Source: JAFIFT01 sp020051095
GTDB taxonomy: Bacteria > Pseudomonadota > Gammaproteobacteria > Legionellales > Legionellaceae
Direction: 5' to 3'
NCBI RefSeq assembly: GCF_964199965.1
Contig: NZ_CAXMZT010000003.1
Coordinates: 124,001 to 188,000, forward strand
Length of the DNA stretch: 64,000 bases
The notes below the pieces were generated by a model. The model was not told the origin of the DNA. It ran no database searches and saw only the letters and a program-made list of their open reading frames with translations. The position numbers and the translations under genes are program-made. Every line of letters starts with the position of its first letter. The first letter of the stretch is position 1. Below are positions 17,242 to 26,730 of this stretch, piece after piece.

Positions 17242-18374
17242 AAAATCGCTGCCAATCCTGTATCAGAAGGCATCATATCACCCGGGACAACCACAACCTC
17301 TCCCGAATTTTTGATAACGACCTCGCTTAAATCATCTAATAAATCATTCATAGCCGAGTTGGAAGTCTCCTCAACTCGAATCTTGCCATTTTGGTAAACA
17401 CCTGGAATTTGGCGATCAGCATCCACTAACATCGTTTTGATCCGACCAATTTCAGCCATTTCAGCCACGTATTCTAAATCAACCGACCCCCTATTTTTGA
17501 TTTGAGCCAGTTTAAACTCTTCAACAATCCCATCTAGGCGATTGGTATAATAAGGCCGAATCAACTCCCAACATTGTTCTTTTAATGTACCATTTTCTAA
17601 CGAACCAGGATAAGCGTTTAATCGCTCTTTTAATAGCCAGGGGTTATGGCTAACTTCCCTAAATAGCGATTGATGTTCCGGCAAAGCACCTAAAAGTAAT
17701 GGGATATTTGAGGGTCTTGAATGATAAGCCAAAATGGCGCGATCCACTTGGGTGAAAAACCGCCGAGTATCATTATCCACACTATCTTTATGTCCTCCGT
17801 GTCCATGATACATTGCCGAACCCGCATTGGTACCACCATAAGAAGCCACCGTCAGCCGAGCCTCAGAGACTTCATCCCCCAACGCTTGTTCGATGGTGGC
17901 GGGGACATGTCTATCCAGTTCCACTTCATCGAGATGATAACGATTGCCCTGGTATAAACAGACTTTATCTCGAGATACACCCAATACTTGATAACGGTCA
18001 GCCGATTGCAACAAACGCAAAAGAGGCTTCAAATAAAATTGTTGGCCCACAACGGCAACAGCAGGTACCGTTTGTTGAATACGATGTAGGCGCACATGGT
18101 TTGGTGTGGCTAACATGACTAATCCATCTAACGGAAATTGCCAAAACCTTCGATTATTTAATAGCCTGTAGAAAGGGTTTAAGTAGCGAGTAACCTCATT
18201 TTGCGAATAGGTCTGACGTAGTGAATGTTCCAGTTCTTTAATTAAATTTTTAAATTGGATAACATTTTGCTCTTTATCTGGGTTTGAACGGAATGTCGGC
18301 ATATAAAGGGACATACAAGGGTTTGTTTGAGGGTTTATGATTAAATGCTTGAACTGGTTTGGACTTAATTGCAT
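17232..18374 (-). CDS. Bacterial archaeo-eukaryotic release-factor-like (baeRF) protein
   Basis: A 380-residue protein with the layout of the baeRF families: eRF1-related proteins in bacteria thought to act on ribosomes or tRNA. The start SLYMPTFRSNPDKEQNVIQFKNL is typical of the N-terminal domain; the middle has LLRLLQSADRYQVLGVSRDKVCLY; and the Gly/His loop YHGHGGHKDSVDNDTRRFF is where the eRF1 middle domain sits. The C-terminal eL30-like part includes GDMMPSDTGLAAIFRY. No GGQ tripeptide is present. Assignment to family 3 is likely but not certain. Function in cells is unknown. Confidence 0.72.
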   Translation of the reverse strand: MQLSPNQFKHLIINPQTNPCMSLYMPTFRSNPDKEQNVIQFKNLIKELEHSLRQTYSQNEVTRYLNPFYRLLNNRRFWQFPLDGLVMLATPNHVRLHRIQQTVPAVAVVGQQFYLKPLLRLLQSADRYQVLGVSRDKVCLYQGNRYHLDEVELDRHVPATIEQALGDEVSEARLTVASYGGTNAGSAMYHGHGGHKDSVDNDTRRFFTQVDRAILAYHSRPSNIPLLLGALPEHQSLFREVSHNPWLLKERLNAYPGSLENGTLKEQCWELIRPYYTNRLDGIVEEFKLAQIKNRGSVDLEYVAEMAEIGRIKTMLVDADRQIPGVYQNGKIRVEETSNSAMNDLLDDLSEVVIKNSGEVVVVPGDMMPSDTGLAAIFRY

Positions 18375-18531
18375 AGGTTTGCCTCATCATGGTTATTTCC
18401 TTCTTTTAAATATAGCATATCAAACCATGTATATGTTTAATATTTGACCTAAAACCATAAAAAACTCGCATTTTAAAATTTCTTGGTTATAATTGTCACA
18501 TTGTCAAAAAACCTATGAAATCCGACCTTCC

Positions 18532-19944
18532 ATGATTCAAAGAATTCCCGTCGAAAAAATTTCGATCGTAGCTTTAGTGCTACTGATTACTGGCGCCATT
18601 GATAGCATTCGCAATTTACCAGCAACTGCCCTATTTGGCTCAACCTTAATTTTCTTTTTTATATTATCCGCGATTATTTTTCTTATCCCTGTTGCATTAG
18701 TAGCCGCAGAATTATCATCTGCATGGCCGGAAGATGAGGGCGGGATTTATTCCTGGGTTCGTCATGCTTTTGGAAGTGGGCCGGCTTTTTTTGCTATCTG
18801 GTTGCAATGGGTAAATACCGTTGTTTGGTACCCCACCATCATCTCATTTATCGCTGGCACATTGGCTTATTTGATAAACCCAGTGCTTGCGACCAATAAG
18901 CTCTATATTATCAGTGTCATCTTAATCGTTTTTTGGTCACTGACCTTTATCGGTATCGCTGGCATCCGTACATCAGCGAATATTGCGGGAATTTGCGCAT
19001 TTGTAGGAATGATTATTCCCATGGCATTTATCATTCTGCTTGCCATTATTTGGTTAATAAAAGGCAATCCAATTGCCGTTGATTTATCTTGGCATAAATT
19101 ATTACCTGTCTGGCACGATTCCCAATCCTGGGTCTCCCTAACAGCCATCATGACTGCCTTTTTAGGGATGGAGCTAGCAGCTGTGCATGTGAAAAACATT
19201 GACAATCCTCAGCACAATTTCCCCAGAGCGATGATGTATTCTGCCACATTAATCCTATTCACCATGATATTGGGCTCCCTGGCAATAGCCTTTGTGCTGC
19301 CCTCAGCCAAAATTTCACTTGTCGATGGTGTCATGCAGGCATTTGATAACTTTTTCCGCGCTTACCACCTTCGTTTTCTTTTACCTATCACCGCTATTCT
19401 ATTACTCATTGGTAGTGTTGGTGGCATGATCAATTGGGTAATATCACCCGCCAAAGGGTTAATGATGGCGGCTGAACACGGCTTTCTCCCACATTGGATG
19501 GCGTACCGAAATAAGCATGGTGTCCCTTCGCGTATTTTGTTGCTCCAAGCCGTTTTGGTGACACTCTTTTGTAGCACTTTCTTACTATTACCCAGCATCA
19601 ATTCTATTTACTGGCTTTTTACCGATTTAAGCACAGAGATGTATATCGTGATGTATGTTTTTATGTTTTTTGCCGCCATCAAACAAAAAGAACAGTTTGC
19701 TCATCGACCACGAGTCTTTCAAATTCCATTTGGGAATATCGGTTATTATGGCATTTGTGTATTGGGCTTAGTTGGATGTACGATTACCTTAATTGTTGGC
19801 TTTATTCCACCGAAAGAAGCCGTGCAATTAGGAGATCAACACTGGTTTCAAGTGATATTTAGCTGTGGCATTATTTTAATGTTATTACCAGCCGTGTTAA
19901 TCTATTGGCATAAGAAACGAGCCATGAAACGAGATTATCGATGA
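18532..19944 (+). CDS. APC-superfamily amino acid permease, Glu:GABA-antiporter-like
   Basis: A 470-residue inner-membrane transporter with about 12 TM segments. AWPEDEGGIYSWVRHAFG followed by AIWLQWVN is the TM2-TM3 pattern of the glutamate:GABA antiporter (GadC-type) group, and TM1 carries LLITGAIDSIRN. The true substrate is not certain. I use ATG at 18532; a longer start at 18493 is possible, and neither has a clear ribosome site. The stop overlaps the pheA start by four bases (ATGA), so the two are coupled, which suits amino-acid metabolism. Confidence 0.85.
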   Translation: MIQRIPVEKISIVALVLLITGAIDSIRNLPATALFGSTLIFFFILSAIIFLIPVALVAAELSSAWPEDEGGIYSWVRHAFGSGPAFFAIWLQWVNTVVWYPTIISFIAGTLAYLINPVLATNKLYIISVILIVFWSLTFIGIAGIRTSANIAGICAFVGMIIPMAFIILLAIIWLIKGNPIAVDLSWHKLLPVWHDSQSWVSLTAIMTAFLGMELAAVHVKNIDNPQHNFPRAMMYSATLILFTMILGSLAIAFVLPSAKISLVDGVMQAFDNFFRAYHLRFLLPITAILLLIGSVGGMINWVISPAKGLMMAAEHGFLPHWMAYRNKHGVPSRILLLQAVLVTLFCSTFLLLPSINSIYWLFTDLSTEMYIVMYVFMFFAAIKQKEQFAHRPRVFQIPFGNIGYYGICVLGLVGCTITLIVGFIPPKEAVQLGDQHWFQVIFSCGIILMLLPAVLIYWHKKRAMKRDYR

Positions 19945-21023
19945 GCGATGATATAGAAAAATTGGAACAAATACGAAAAAAAATCGACAGCATCGACTTG
20001 CAATTTTTAGACCTACTCAATCAACGTGCCAAGTTGGCTTGCCAAGTAGCGGCCATTAAAAAAAAGCAAAAAGAGCCTATCTATTACCGGCCTGAACGTG
20101 AGGCCCAAGTACTTAGAAACATTGTGTCCCAAAACCAATCTCCCATCGCTGATCGGGAAGTTGCGAGAATTTTCCGAGATATCATGACCGCCTGCCTTTC
20201 TTTACAAAAAGAAATGACGATTGGGTACTTAGGCCCCGAAGGCACCTTTACTCACCAAGCAGCAGTCAAACACTTTGGGGAAGGCGCTGTTAGTAAGCCG
20301 CTCAATAGCATTGAAGAAGTATTCCAAGAGATTAGTGGCAATCATTTGGATTATGGCGTGGTTCCTATTGAAAATACGACACAAGGGATGGTCACTCAAA
20401 CGTTAGATCAATTGTTAATCAGTGATGTGCAAATCTGTGGCGAAATCATGCTGCGTGTTCGCCAACATTTTGCCTGCTTACCTGAAACAAAAGAGATTAA
20501 AACCATTTTTTCTCATTCTCAATCCCTTGCTCAATGCCGTTCCTGGTTAGCTAAGCATTACCCTAATGCAGAAAAAATAGCGGTTGAAAGCAATGCGTTT
20601 GCAGCGATCAAGGCAAAAGAAACACCTCATAGTGCATGCATTTGTGGTCAGCAGGCCATTGACCACTATGGCTTAGAAAATAGACACGCTAATGTCGAAG
20701 ATTATGCCAACAACAGCACACGATTTATTATCATTGGCCAGCAATGCCCTGCTCCGAGCGGTAAAGATAAAACATCGTTGATTATCTCATCCCCCCACAA
20801 GGCCGGCAGTTTAAGTAATTTATTAAAACCGTTTGACGAACATCAAATTAATATGACATTGATTGAGTCTAGGCCTTACCAACACCGAAATTGGACCTAT
20901 TTATTTTTTATTGATTTTGAAGGTCACCAAGATGAACCCCATATCAAATCAGCCCTTGAATCATTAGCGAGCATGTCCGTCATGATGACCCTTCTAGGTT
21001 CCTATCCCCAGGCAACTGGCTAA
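19941..21023 (+). CDS. pheA: Bifunctional chorismate mutase / prephenate dehydratase (P-protein)
   Basis: Converts chorismate to phenylpyruvate in phenylalanine synthesis. The 360 residues comprise an AroQ-type chorismate mutase domain (about 1-90, IRKKIDSIDLQFLDLLNQRA), a prephenate dehydratase domain (about 92-270, GYLGPEGTFTHQAA and the VPIENTTQG and NNSTRF motifs), and an ACT domain (about 280-355, with the ESRP phenylalanine-binding motif). Feedback control by phenylalanine is therefore expected. Translationally coupled to the upstream permease gene. Confidence 0.96.
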   Translation: MSDDIEKLEQIRKKIDSIDLQFLDLLNQRAKLACQVAAIKKKQKEPIYYRPEREAQVLRNIVSQNQSPIADREVARIFRDIMTACLSLQKEMTIGYLGPEGTFTHQAAVKHFGEGAVSKPLNSIEEVFQEISGNHLDYGVVPIENTTQGMVTQTLDQLLISDVQICGEIMLRVRQHFACLPETKEIKTIFSHSQSLAQCRSWLAKHYPNAEKIAVESNAFAAIKAKETPHSACICGQQAIDHYGLENRHANVEDYANNSTRFIIIGQQCPAPSGKDKTSLIISSPHKAGSLSNLLKPFDEHQINMTLIESRPYQHRNWTYLFFIDFEGHQDEPHIKSALESLASMSVMMTLLGSYPQATG

Positions 21024-21238
21024 CCTATTTTCGCTCTTAATTAACGTGGTTGTTAATAAATATACTCATAAAAATAGTTTGAATGATACGTAAACGTTTG
21101 CGTTACCGTCTCCGTTACCGAAATAAATCTTTCACATAAATCCTCACATTTTGAATGATCACGGGTATATTTTTTTCTTGAAAAATAATTGCTGATACGC
21201 AACAATAGCGCCGGCTGTCCAACATTTAAGGAAGAATT

Positions 21239-21904
21239 ATGAAAAATGCTCTTAATCTGCGTGAACGTTTGATTTTAAGTGGCGCCAAAACATTATCAGA
21301 CGTTGAATTAATCGCCATTCTTATTAGCTCAGGAAACCAAAATCAAAGCTCTATCGCATTAGCACAGACATTATTCGATCATTTTGGTTCTCTGCGAGCA
21401 CTCCTCAATACCAATTTACATACCTTTTGCCAAATTAAAGGGCTAGGACCTGTCCGTTTTGCTCAACTACAGGCCGCAAAGGAAATTATTCACCGCAATG
21501 AGATGACTCAATTACAAAAATTGCCCCAACTAACCAGCAGCGATCAGACGTTTGCCTTATTGAAAAAGTTACTTCGTGATGAGAAAAATGAAGTGTTTAT
21601 CGCCTTGTTTCTGGACAATCAACATCGTGTCATTGCTTATGAACCATTGTTCAGAGGCTCGATTAATAGCACAACCATCTACCTTCGTCCCATTATTGAA
21701 CGCATCATTGCCCACAATGCCGCCGCGATCATTCTTGCCCACAACCACCCCTCTGGCGTTTCTGATGCAAGCGCTGAAGATTTTGCGATTACCGATAAAA
21801 TCAAAAAGGCGATAGGTATTTTGGACACGCGGCTGCTCGATCACATTGTTATCGGTGATAATGAGGCATTTTCAATTTTTAATGAGCAAAAATGGCTTTG
21901 TTAA
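21239..21904 (+). CDS. radC: RadC-family JAB domain protein
   Basis: A 221-residue RadC/DUF2466 protein. It has an N-terminal UPF0758 helix-hairpin-helix part (about 1-100, with FCQIKGLGPVRFAQL) and a C-terminal JAB/MPN metalloprotease-like domain with HNHPSGVSDASAED, the JAMM zinc motif. GGAAG stands before the ATG. The cellular role of chromosomal RadC is unclear despite the name. It stands alone, with about 215 bp before it and 136 bp after. Confidence 0.93.
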   Translation: MKNALNLRERLILSGAKTLSDVELIAILISSGNQNQSSIALAQTLFDHFGSLRALLNTNLHTFCQIKGLGPVRFAQLQAAKEIIHRNEMTQLQKLPQLTSSDQTFALLKKLLRDEKNEVFIALFLDNQHRVIAYEPLFRGSINSTTIYLRPIIERIIAHNAAAIILAHNHPSGVSDASAEDFAITDKIKKAIGILDTRLLDHIVIGDNEAFSIFNEQKWLC

Positions 21905-22040
21905 TGCATACTACCCCAACATTTTAATGGAAAATGGGATGAATTTTATGCATCTGAGACAATTCATTTTGTTAAATTACTTGAAAAGACTGAATATTTT
22001 GCTATAAAAAAGTAATAGGATACTATGTTTAGGACAATCC

Positions 22041-22265
22041 ATGGCCTACAAACTATTTGCCGAACGGTTAAATCAAGAGTTAGATAATATGGATGTACCC
22101 ACCCACCATAGCGAGCGGACTGCGGTATTAGCGAAACTAATCCATGTTCCCCGATTCAAAGCACAAGCCTATTTGGATGGCATCTATCTGCCAGATGAGC
22201 AAATATTATTAGCTTTATGCAATGAATTAGAAGTCGATATGGACTGGCTCTTAGGCAAAAAGTAA
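22041..22265 (+). CDS. Small helix-turn-helix-like protein
   Basis: A 74-residue protein. Residues about 27-70 (AVLAKLIHVPRFKAQAYLDG then LLALCNELEVDMDWLLGKK) have the spacing of a phage CI/Cro-type HTH, including the closing WLL motif. It may be a small regulator. No operator is visible nearby, and it lies alone between radC and the convergent AspA-like gene. Conserved small proteins of this kind occur in Legionella genomes, though I cannot name one. Confidence 0.68.
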   Translation: MAYKLFAERLNQELDNMDVPTHHSERTAVLAKLIHVPRFKAQAYLDGIYLPDEQILLALCNELEVDMDWLLGKK

Positions 22266-22323
22266 CTCAATCCCCCGCAACATCGTCTAGATTTCACCCA
22301 ATCAGGCGATGCTTCGTCAGGAC

Positions 22324-23358
22324 TTACCGAAACGCATCATCATCTTCTTGCCATTCAGGATGAATGTTCGGTGGAAAGGTCAGCTGATGCCAATCTTCAA
22401 ATAAGCCCAAATGAAAAAGTGCGTCGCCCTCGTTGACGAGTGGAATATTGGTTTTGCCGATAATGACCGCATCACAAGGACACACAATTTGTGCGGTTTC
22501 ATCACTCATGGGATCGGCCATATCCGCTAAGATTTCATCTTTTTTTACGTAACTACCTAGTGGTCTGGCCGTCACAACCATGCCACTTTGGGGCGCTCGA
22601 ATCCAAAAGCTTGATTCAGCGCGAGCAATTTTGCTGATTGGGCGAAATTTCTTTGACATAGATGGTGGAAACATATTCAAAAAATTCATTGTTCTTAATA
22701 TCCCCCGAACACCTAGCTTAATTCCCCATAAATCAAAACGTAATGCTTCACCTACTTCGTAGACAATAATGGGGATATTGCGCTTATCTGCCGCCTCTCT
22801 TAGCGAACCCGCACGGATTGGTGAATTGATAATAACCGGCGCGGCAAATGCTTCAGCCATTTCGTTGGCAACCGAGTTCGAATGGGAAACCCGAATCTGT
22901 GGGTAATTACTGCGATGGATTGCCCCAGTATGCAAATCGATACCATGGGTACACTTTTCAATAATTTCCGCCATCAGTAGCTGTGCCAATCGCGAGGCAA
23001 GCGAGCCTTGATGCTGCCCGGGAAATTGGCGATTTAAATCCCTTCTATCGGGTAAATAGCGCGATTGCAGAAGAAAGCCATAAACATTCACCACCGGAAG
23101 CGTTATCAACGTTCCTCGAATTTTTTTTAATTGCGGTTGATGGTGGAGTCGTCTAATAATTTCTACCCCTAAAATCTCATCGCCATGCACAGCACCCGAG
23201 ACAAACAAAATAGGGCCTTCTTTTTTGCCATGAAAGATATGCACAGGCACTTCAATCGGGGAAGTGCTATACAATAAGGGAAGTTGTAATTTCACGCAGC
23301 GGTAATTTCCTGCAGGAATGGCTTGTCCACCAATATAAAATGGGGGCCGTCTGTCCAT
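22324..23358 (-). CDS. Succinylglutamate desuccinylase/aspartoacylase (AstE/AspA) family protein
   Basis: A 344-residue M14-type metallo-amidohydrolase. The zinc ligands are in SGAVHGDEILGVEIIRR (His and Glu) and the later GIDLHTG (His). RRDLNRQFPG carries the conserved Arg/Asn substrate-binding pair. The C-terminal part (about 255-320) resembles a barrel-sandwich/biotinyl-like domain. The gene follows rimK by 2 bp, a common pairing; it may act on amino-acid conjugates linked to RimK products, but the substrate is not known. Confidence 0.85.
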   Translation of the reverse strand: MDRRPPFYIGGQAIPAGNYRCVKLQLPLLYSTSPIEVPVHIFHGKKEGPILFVSGAVHGDEILGVEIIRRLHHQPQLKKIRGTLITLPVVNVYGFLLQSRYLPDRRDLNRQFPGQHQGSLASRLAQLLMAEIIEKCTHGIDLHTGAIHRSNYPQIRVSHSNSVANEMAEAFAAPVIINSPIRAGSLREAADKRNIPIIVYEVGEALRFDLWGIKLGVRGILRTMNFLNMFPPSMSKKFRPISKIARAESSFWIRAPQSGMVVTARPLGSYVKKDEILADMADPMSDETAQIVCPCDAVIIGKTNIPLVNEGDALFHLGLFEDWHQLTFPPNIHPEWQEDDDAFR

Positions 23359-23360
23359 AT

Positions 23361-24269
23361 CTATCCCTGAAAACGGCGCCTGTTTTTTCCAGGCCCCATT
23401 TGCTTTTCAATATAACCTATTATCTTACCAGCTATATCGACATTTGACACCTTTTCGATGCCTTCTAATCCTGGGGAGGAATTAATTTCTAGGACTAACG
23501 GGCCATGCTTGGAACGGATAATATCCACACCAGCAAGCTTTAAACCCATCGCTTTTGCAGCAGCAACAGCAATAGCCCGCTCTTGGGGAGTAAGCTTTAC
23601 CCTACTCGAACTACCCCCTTGATGAATATTGGCTCGAAACTCTCCCTCTTTGGCCTGTCGCATCATGGAAGCGACGACTTTATCACCCACAACAAGGCAA
23701 CGAATATCACTGCCTTTCGATTCTTCAATAAACTCTTGAACTAGTATATTGGCCGACATGCCTTTAAACGCATTAATAATACTCAAGGCAGATTGATGCG
23801 AATCAGCCAAAATCACCCCTTTGCCTTGTGTTCCCTCAATGAGCTTAATGACCAAAGGTGCTCCTCCCACCATGCGAATCAAATCCTCCGTATCATCCGG
23901 GGATTGAGCAAACATGGTGAGTGGCATGGGAATATCTTTTCTTGCCAATATTTGTAAGGAGCGAAATTTGTCACGCGACCTGGCAATCGCAATTGACTCG
24001 TTTAATGCATAGACTCCCATGGTTTCGAGATGACGTAAAACCGCTGTTCCATAATAGGTTATTGACACCCCAATCCGTGGAATAACCGCATCAAATGTTG
24101 GCAAGGGTTCTCCACCACGATAGTAAATTTGTGGATTCGATGCCACGACATTCATATAACAATGCAACGGGTTTATAATTTTAACATGGTGTCCAGCTGC
24201 TTCCCCCGCCTGCTTTAGGCGTTGATGAGAATATAACGTCGGGTTTGTAGCAAGAATTGCAATATGCAT
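23361..24269 (-). CDS. rimK: RimK-type alpha-L-glutamate ligase
   Basis: ATP-grasp ligase that adds glutamates to the C-terminus of ribosomal protein S6 (known for E. coli RimK). The 302 residues show SRDKFRSLQILARKDIPMP, the nucleotide-binding LIEGTQGKGV, and the metal-binding LEINSSPGLEGIEK. The length fits RimK well. It forms a two-gene unit with the AspA-like gene downstream, and begins with little sign of a promoter in the 90 bp before it. Confidence 0.93.
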   Translation of the reverse strand: MHIAILATNPTLYSHQRLKQAGEAAGHHVKIINPLHCYMNVVASNPQIYYRGGEPLPTFDAVIPRIGVSITYYGTAVLRHLETMGVYALNESIAIARSRDKFRSLQILARKDIPMPLTMFAQSPDDTEDLIRMVGGAPLVIKLIEGTQGKGVILADSHQSALSIINAFKGMSANILVQEFIEESKGSDIRCLVVGDKVVASMMRQAKEGEFRANIHQGGSSSRVKLTPQERAIAVAAAKAMGLKLAGVDIIRSKHGPLVLEINSSPGLEGIEKVSNVDIAGKIIGYIEKQMGPGKNRRRFQG

Positions 24270-24361
24270 TAGCCTACCTATTGTCGATTGTTAATTAGGA
24301 TTTATGAAGAACTTGAACTGTTCAGAAATCATCCCTGGGAACATCTCAAATTATAGACCAT

Positions 24362-25084
24362 CTATGCGTCATCATGTTCATTGTCATACCAATGCCATAA
24401 CGTATGAACGGGGCCTGATAAAGCATAGGCTGAAAAACCAAGGAAAAGCACAACCGCCGGGTTCGCTGCGATGGCCATAAAAATTATCACCATGATAACC
24501 AAATACAGGAAAGGTACTTTTCCTTTGAAATCGAGATCCTTAAAACTATAGTAGCGGATGTTTGAAATCATTAAAATAGCCATTAACGCTGTTATCACTG
24601 CGGTTAATATCATCACAAAGCCATTATTTAATTCATTTTGATGGCACATCCAAGCAAAGGATGTCACCACAGCCGCGCTGGTTGGGCTGGATAAACCTTG
24701 GAAAAATCGCTTATCTTGGTCCTCAACATGGATATTAAATCGAGCTAAGCGTAGCGCAACCGCTGCAGTGAACATAAAGGAGACTAGCCAACCGATTTTT
24801 CCCATCGAATGCAATGTCCAGCTATAGAGTAACAGTGCCGGAGCAACACCAAAAGTGACCATATCCGACAAACTATCGTATTGAGCGCCAAACGCCGTTT
24901 GTGTATTGGTTAATCGAGCAATGCGCCCATCTAATCCATCCGCAATCATGCCGATAAATATAGCCACGACAGCTGCTTCATAATGGCCTTTTAACGAGGA
25001 AACGATGGAATAGAATGCTGAAAATAAACTCGCCGTAGTAAATAAATTTGGCAACAAATAGATGCCATGATGCGTATCTTTCAT
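24362..25084 (-). CDS. pssA: CDP-diacylglycerol--serine O-phosphatidyltransferase
   Basis: Makes phosphatidylserine, the precursor of phosphatidylethanolamine, in the inner membrane. The 240 residues contain the CDP-alcohol phosphatidyltransferase motif (DGLDGRIARLTNTQTAFGAQ then YDSLSD) at about residues 48-75 and about 6-7 TM segments. It is of the integral-membrane type, unlike E. coli PssA. Divergent from the DUF3579 gene. Confidence 0.93.
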   Translation of the reverse strand: MKDTHHGIYLLPNLFTTASLFSAFYSIVSSLKGHYEAAVVAIFIGMIADGLDGRIARLTNTQTAFGAQYDSLSDMVTFGVAPALLLYSWTLHSMGKIGWLVSFMFTAAVALRLARFNIHVEDQDKRFFQGLSSPTSAAVVTSFAWMCHQNELNNGFVMILTAVITALMAILMISNIRYYSFKDLDFKGKVPFLYLVIMVIIFMAIAANPAVVLFLGFSAYALSGPVHTLWHWYDNEHDDA

Positions 25085-25203
25085 ACTTAAATAGCGTCTT
25101 ATACATAGTCATGAAATAATACCCAGATATTACCACAGCCTTGCTATCGACAACAGATGCCTGAGCAAATTCAATTTCAATACTGAATTGGACAATTTAA
25201 TGC

Positions 25204-25209
25204 TATAAT
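25204..25209 (+). promoter_or_regulatory. Candidate -10 box for the DUF3579 gene
   Basis: TATAAT at 25204-25209, 30 bp before the ATG at 25239; the best -35 (TACTGA, 17 bp upstream) is poor. Seen by eye. Confidence 0.4.
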
Positions 25210-25238
25210 GTCCATATCAAATATTTTAAGCTCGAATA

Positions 25239-25535
25239 ATGGACAAACCCAAGTCAAAGTCGAAGAAAATTGTCATCGAAGGCGTCACCGATCAGGGCAA
25301 GGTATTCCGGCCTAGTGATTGGGCTGAGCGCATGAGTGGCACCATGGCCACCTTCAAACAAAGGCGCTACCATTACTCCCCACTACTGCAACCAGGTGTC
25401 AATAAAGAGGGGTACAAATGCGTGTTACTGGATCCAAAATTGAAAGAATCCAGTCCCCAAGTGTATCAATCCATCCTGGCATTTGCGAAAGAAAATAACT
25501 TAAGAATTTGCGGGGAAGATGATGTCGAGTCCTAG
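25239..25535 (+). CDS. DUF3579 family protein
   Basis: A 98-residue basic-start soluble protein: a lysine-rich N-terminus (MDKPKSKSKK), then IEGVTDQGKVFRPSDWAERM and the conserved core YSPLLQPGVNKEGYKCVLLD, which match DUF3579. Members are widespread in beta/gammaproteobacteria with no assigned function. It stands alone, with dotB converging on it 52 bp downstream. Confidence 0.82.
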   Translation: MDKPKSKSKKIVIEGVTDQGKVFRPSDWAERMSGTMATFKQRRYHYSPLLQPGVNKEGYKCVLLDPKLKESSPQVYQSILAFAKENNLRICGEDDVES

Positions 25536-25587
25536 GGAATAACCCTGAAAGATTTAGTAGAAATGATAACGTAATAAGCGATTGTTC

Positions 25588-26718
25588 CTAGCCACTATAG
25601 TAGTGGTCTTTTGTGCCTTTTACGATTAACTGATAGGTTCTTTCTGAGATGATACCTTCTTCTAATTTCTTTTTCGCATCCACCGTCATTAACTGGCCAC
25701 GCTCTCGCACTAATCGTCGGGTGGAGGAAGTAACCTCATTGGGATTGCCTTCCAACAAAATATCTCTGGCTTCTTCATCAAACACTAAATATTCCCTTAA
25801 AGCAACGCGCTTTCCATCCACAGTGGGGACCAATTTTTGCCAAATACACAGGCGAATGGTTTCGAGAATATCAATCACGCGACCAAGACGTTCTTCGCCA
25901 CTAAACGAGGTAACCAATCGTCGCATGGTTTCAGCAACACCAGAGGTATGCAGGGTCGTATAAACTGGATGGCCAGTTAAAGCTGCCTCCAAGGCCGCTG
26001 AAATCGTATCTGAATCGCGACACTCGCCCACCAAAATCAACCGTGGCTTACGCCTAAGGGCATTGCGAACCCCTTCAGCAAACGAAGGAAGATGCCTCGG
26101 GATCTCTGATTGGCTGACGATGGCGGAAGTGGTCTCAATTTCATCGTAAACAAATTCAATCGGTGCTTCATAGGTGAGGACTTTACGGTTAGAATCCTCA
26201 TTTTCGATTAACTCTCTGACAATAGAAGCGAGCAAGGTCGATTTACCAGAACCCGTTGCCCCCGTGATAAAAACAATACCTTCCTGGGGCGCGATTGCAT
26301 CAATGATTTTATCAGGTAACTCCATCGTCTCTAACCGAGGCGGTGTGGTTGGAATGGTTCTTAGTGTAATCTGGATAGAATCGTGCCCTTCAACCAAACA
26401 AGACGTTGCATTGACCCTGTATCGATAGCGAACCCCTCTCGCTGGGCGAAATTCATAATGCGTATCTATATCCCTTCCCGATAATAATTGCGTGGTGGCA
26501 TTGGGGCCATAAATTGCATTAATCAGATCCCCTAATTCTGTGTTGGATAGATGGCGATTGGTAATCTGCAATAAACGGCCATATACTTCAGCATAGATTG
26601 GCTCACCCGTTTGGATTGTAATATCGGATGCATCCAAACCCTCAGCAAACTCTAGCATTTTATCCATAAACTGAGGCGTGAACCTTGTCGGTTCATCTGG
26701 CATCAACTGTATACCCAT
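25588..26718 (-). CDS. dotB: Dot/Icm secretion ATPase DotB
   Basis: Cytoplasmic VirB11/PilT-like hexameric ATPase that powers Dot/Icm assembly and transport. At 376 residues it is the standard DotB length. Walker A is GATGSGKSTLLAS (about 150-162); the Asp box, Walker B (RLILVGECRDSDT) and His box (GHPVYTTLHTSG) follow. The N-terminal domain (DASDITIQTGEPIYAEVYGRLL) is the PilT-like PAS-type region. It is last in a dotD-dotC-dotB operon, 12 bp after dotC. The whole sequence reads very close to Legionella DotB. Confidence 0.98.
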   Translation of the reverse strand: MGIQLMPDEPTRFTPQFMDKMLEFAEGLDASDITIQTGEPIYAEVYGRLLQITNRHLSNTELGDLINAIYGPNATTQLLSGRDIDTHYEFRPARGVRYRYRVNATSCLVEGHDSIQITLRTIPTTPPRLETMELPDKIIDAIAPQEGIVFITGATGSGKSTLLASIVRELIENEDSNRKVLTYEAPIEFVYDEIETTSAIVSQSEIPRHLPSFAEGVRNALRRKPRLILVGECRDSDTISAALEAALTGHPVYTTLHTSGVAETMRRLVTSFSGEERLGRVIDILETIRLCIWQKLVPTVDGKRVALREYLVFDEEARDILLEGNPNEVTSSTRRLVRERGQLMTVDAKKKLEEGIISERTYQLIVKGTKDHYYSG

Positions 26719-26730
26719 GATAATTCTCTA

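Noticed and set aside
17232..18374. Possible true peptide release factor
   Set aside because: No GGQ motif is present, so peptidyl-tRNA hydrolysis of the usual type is not supported.
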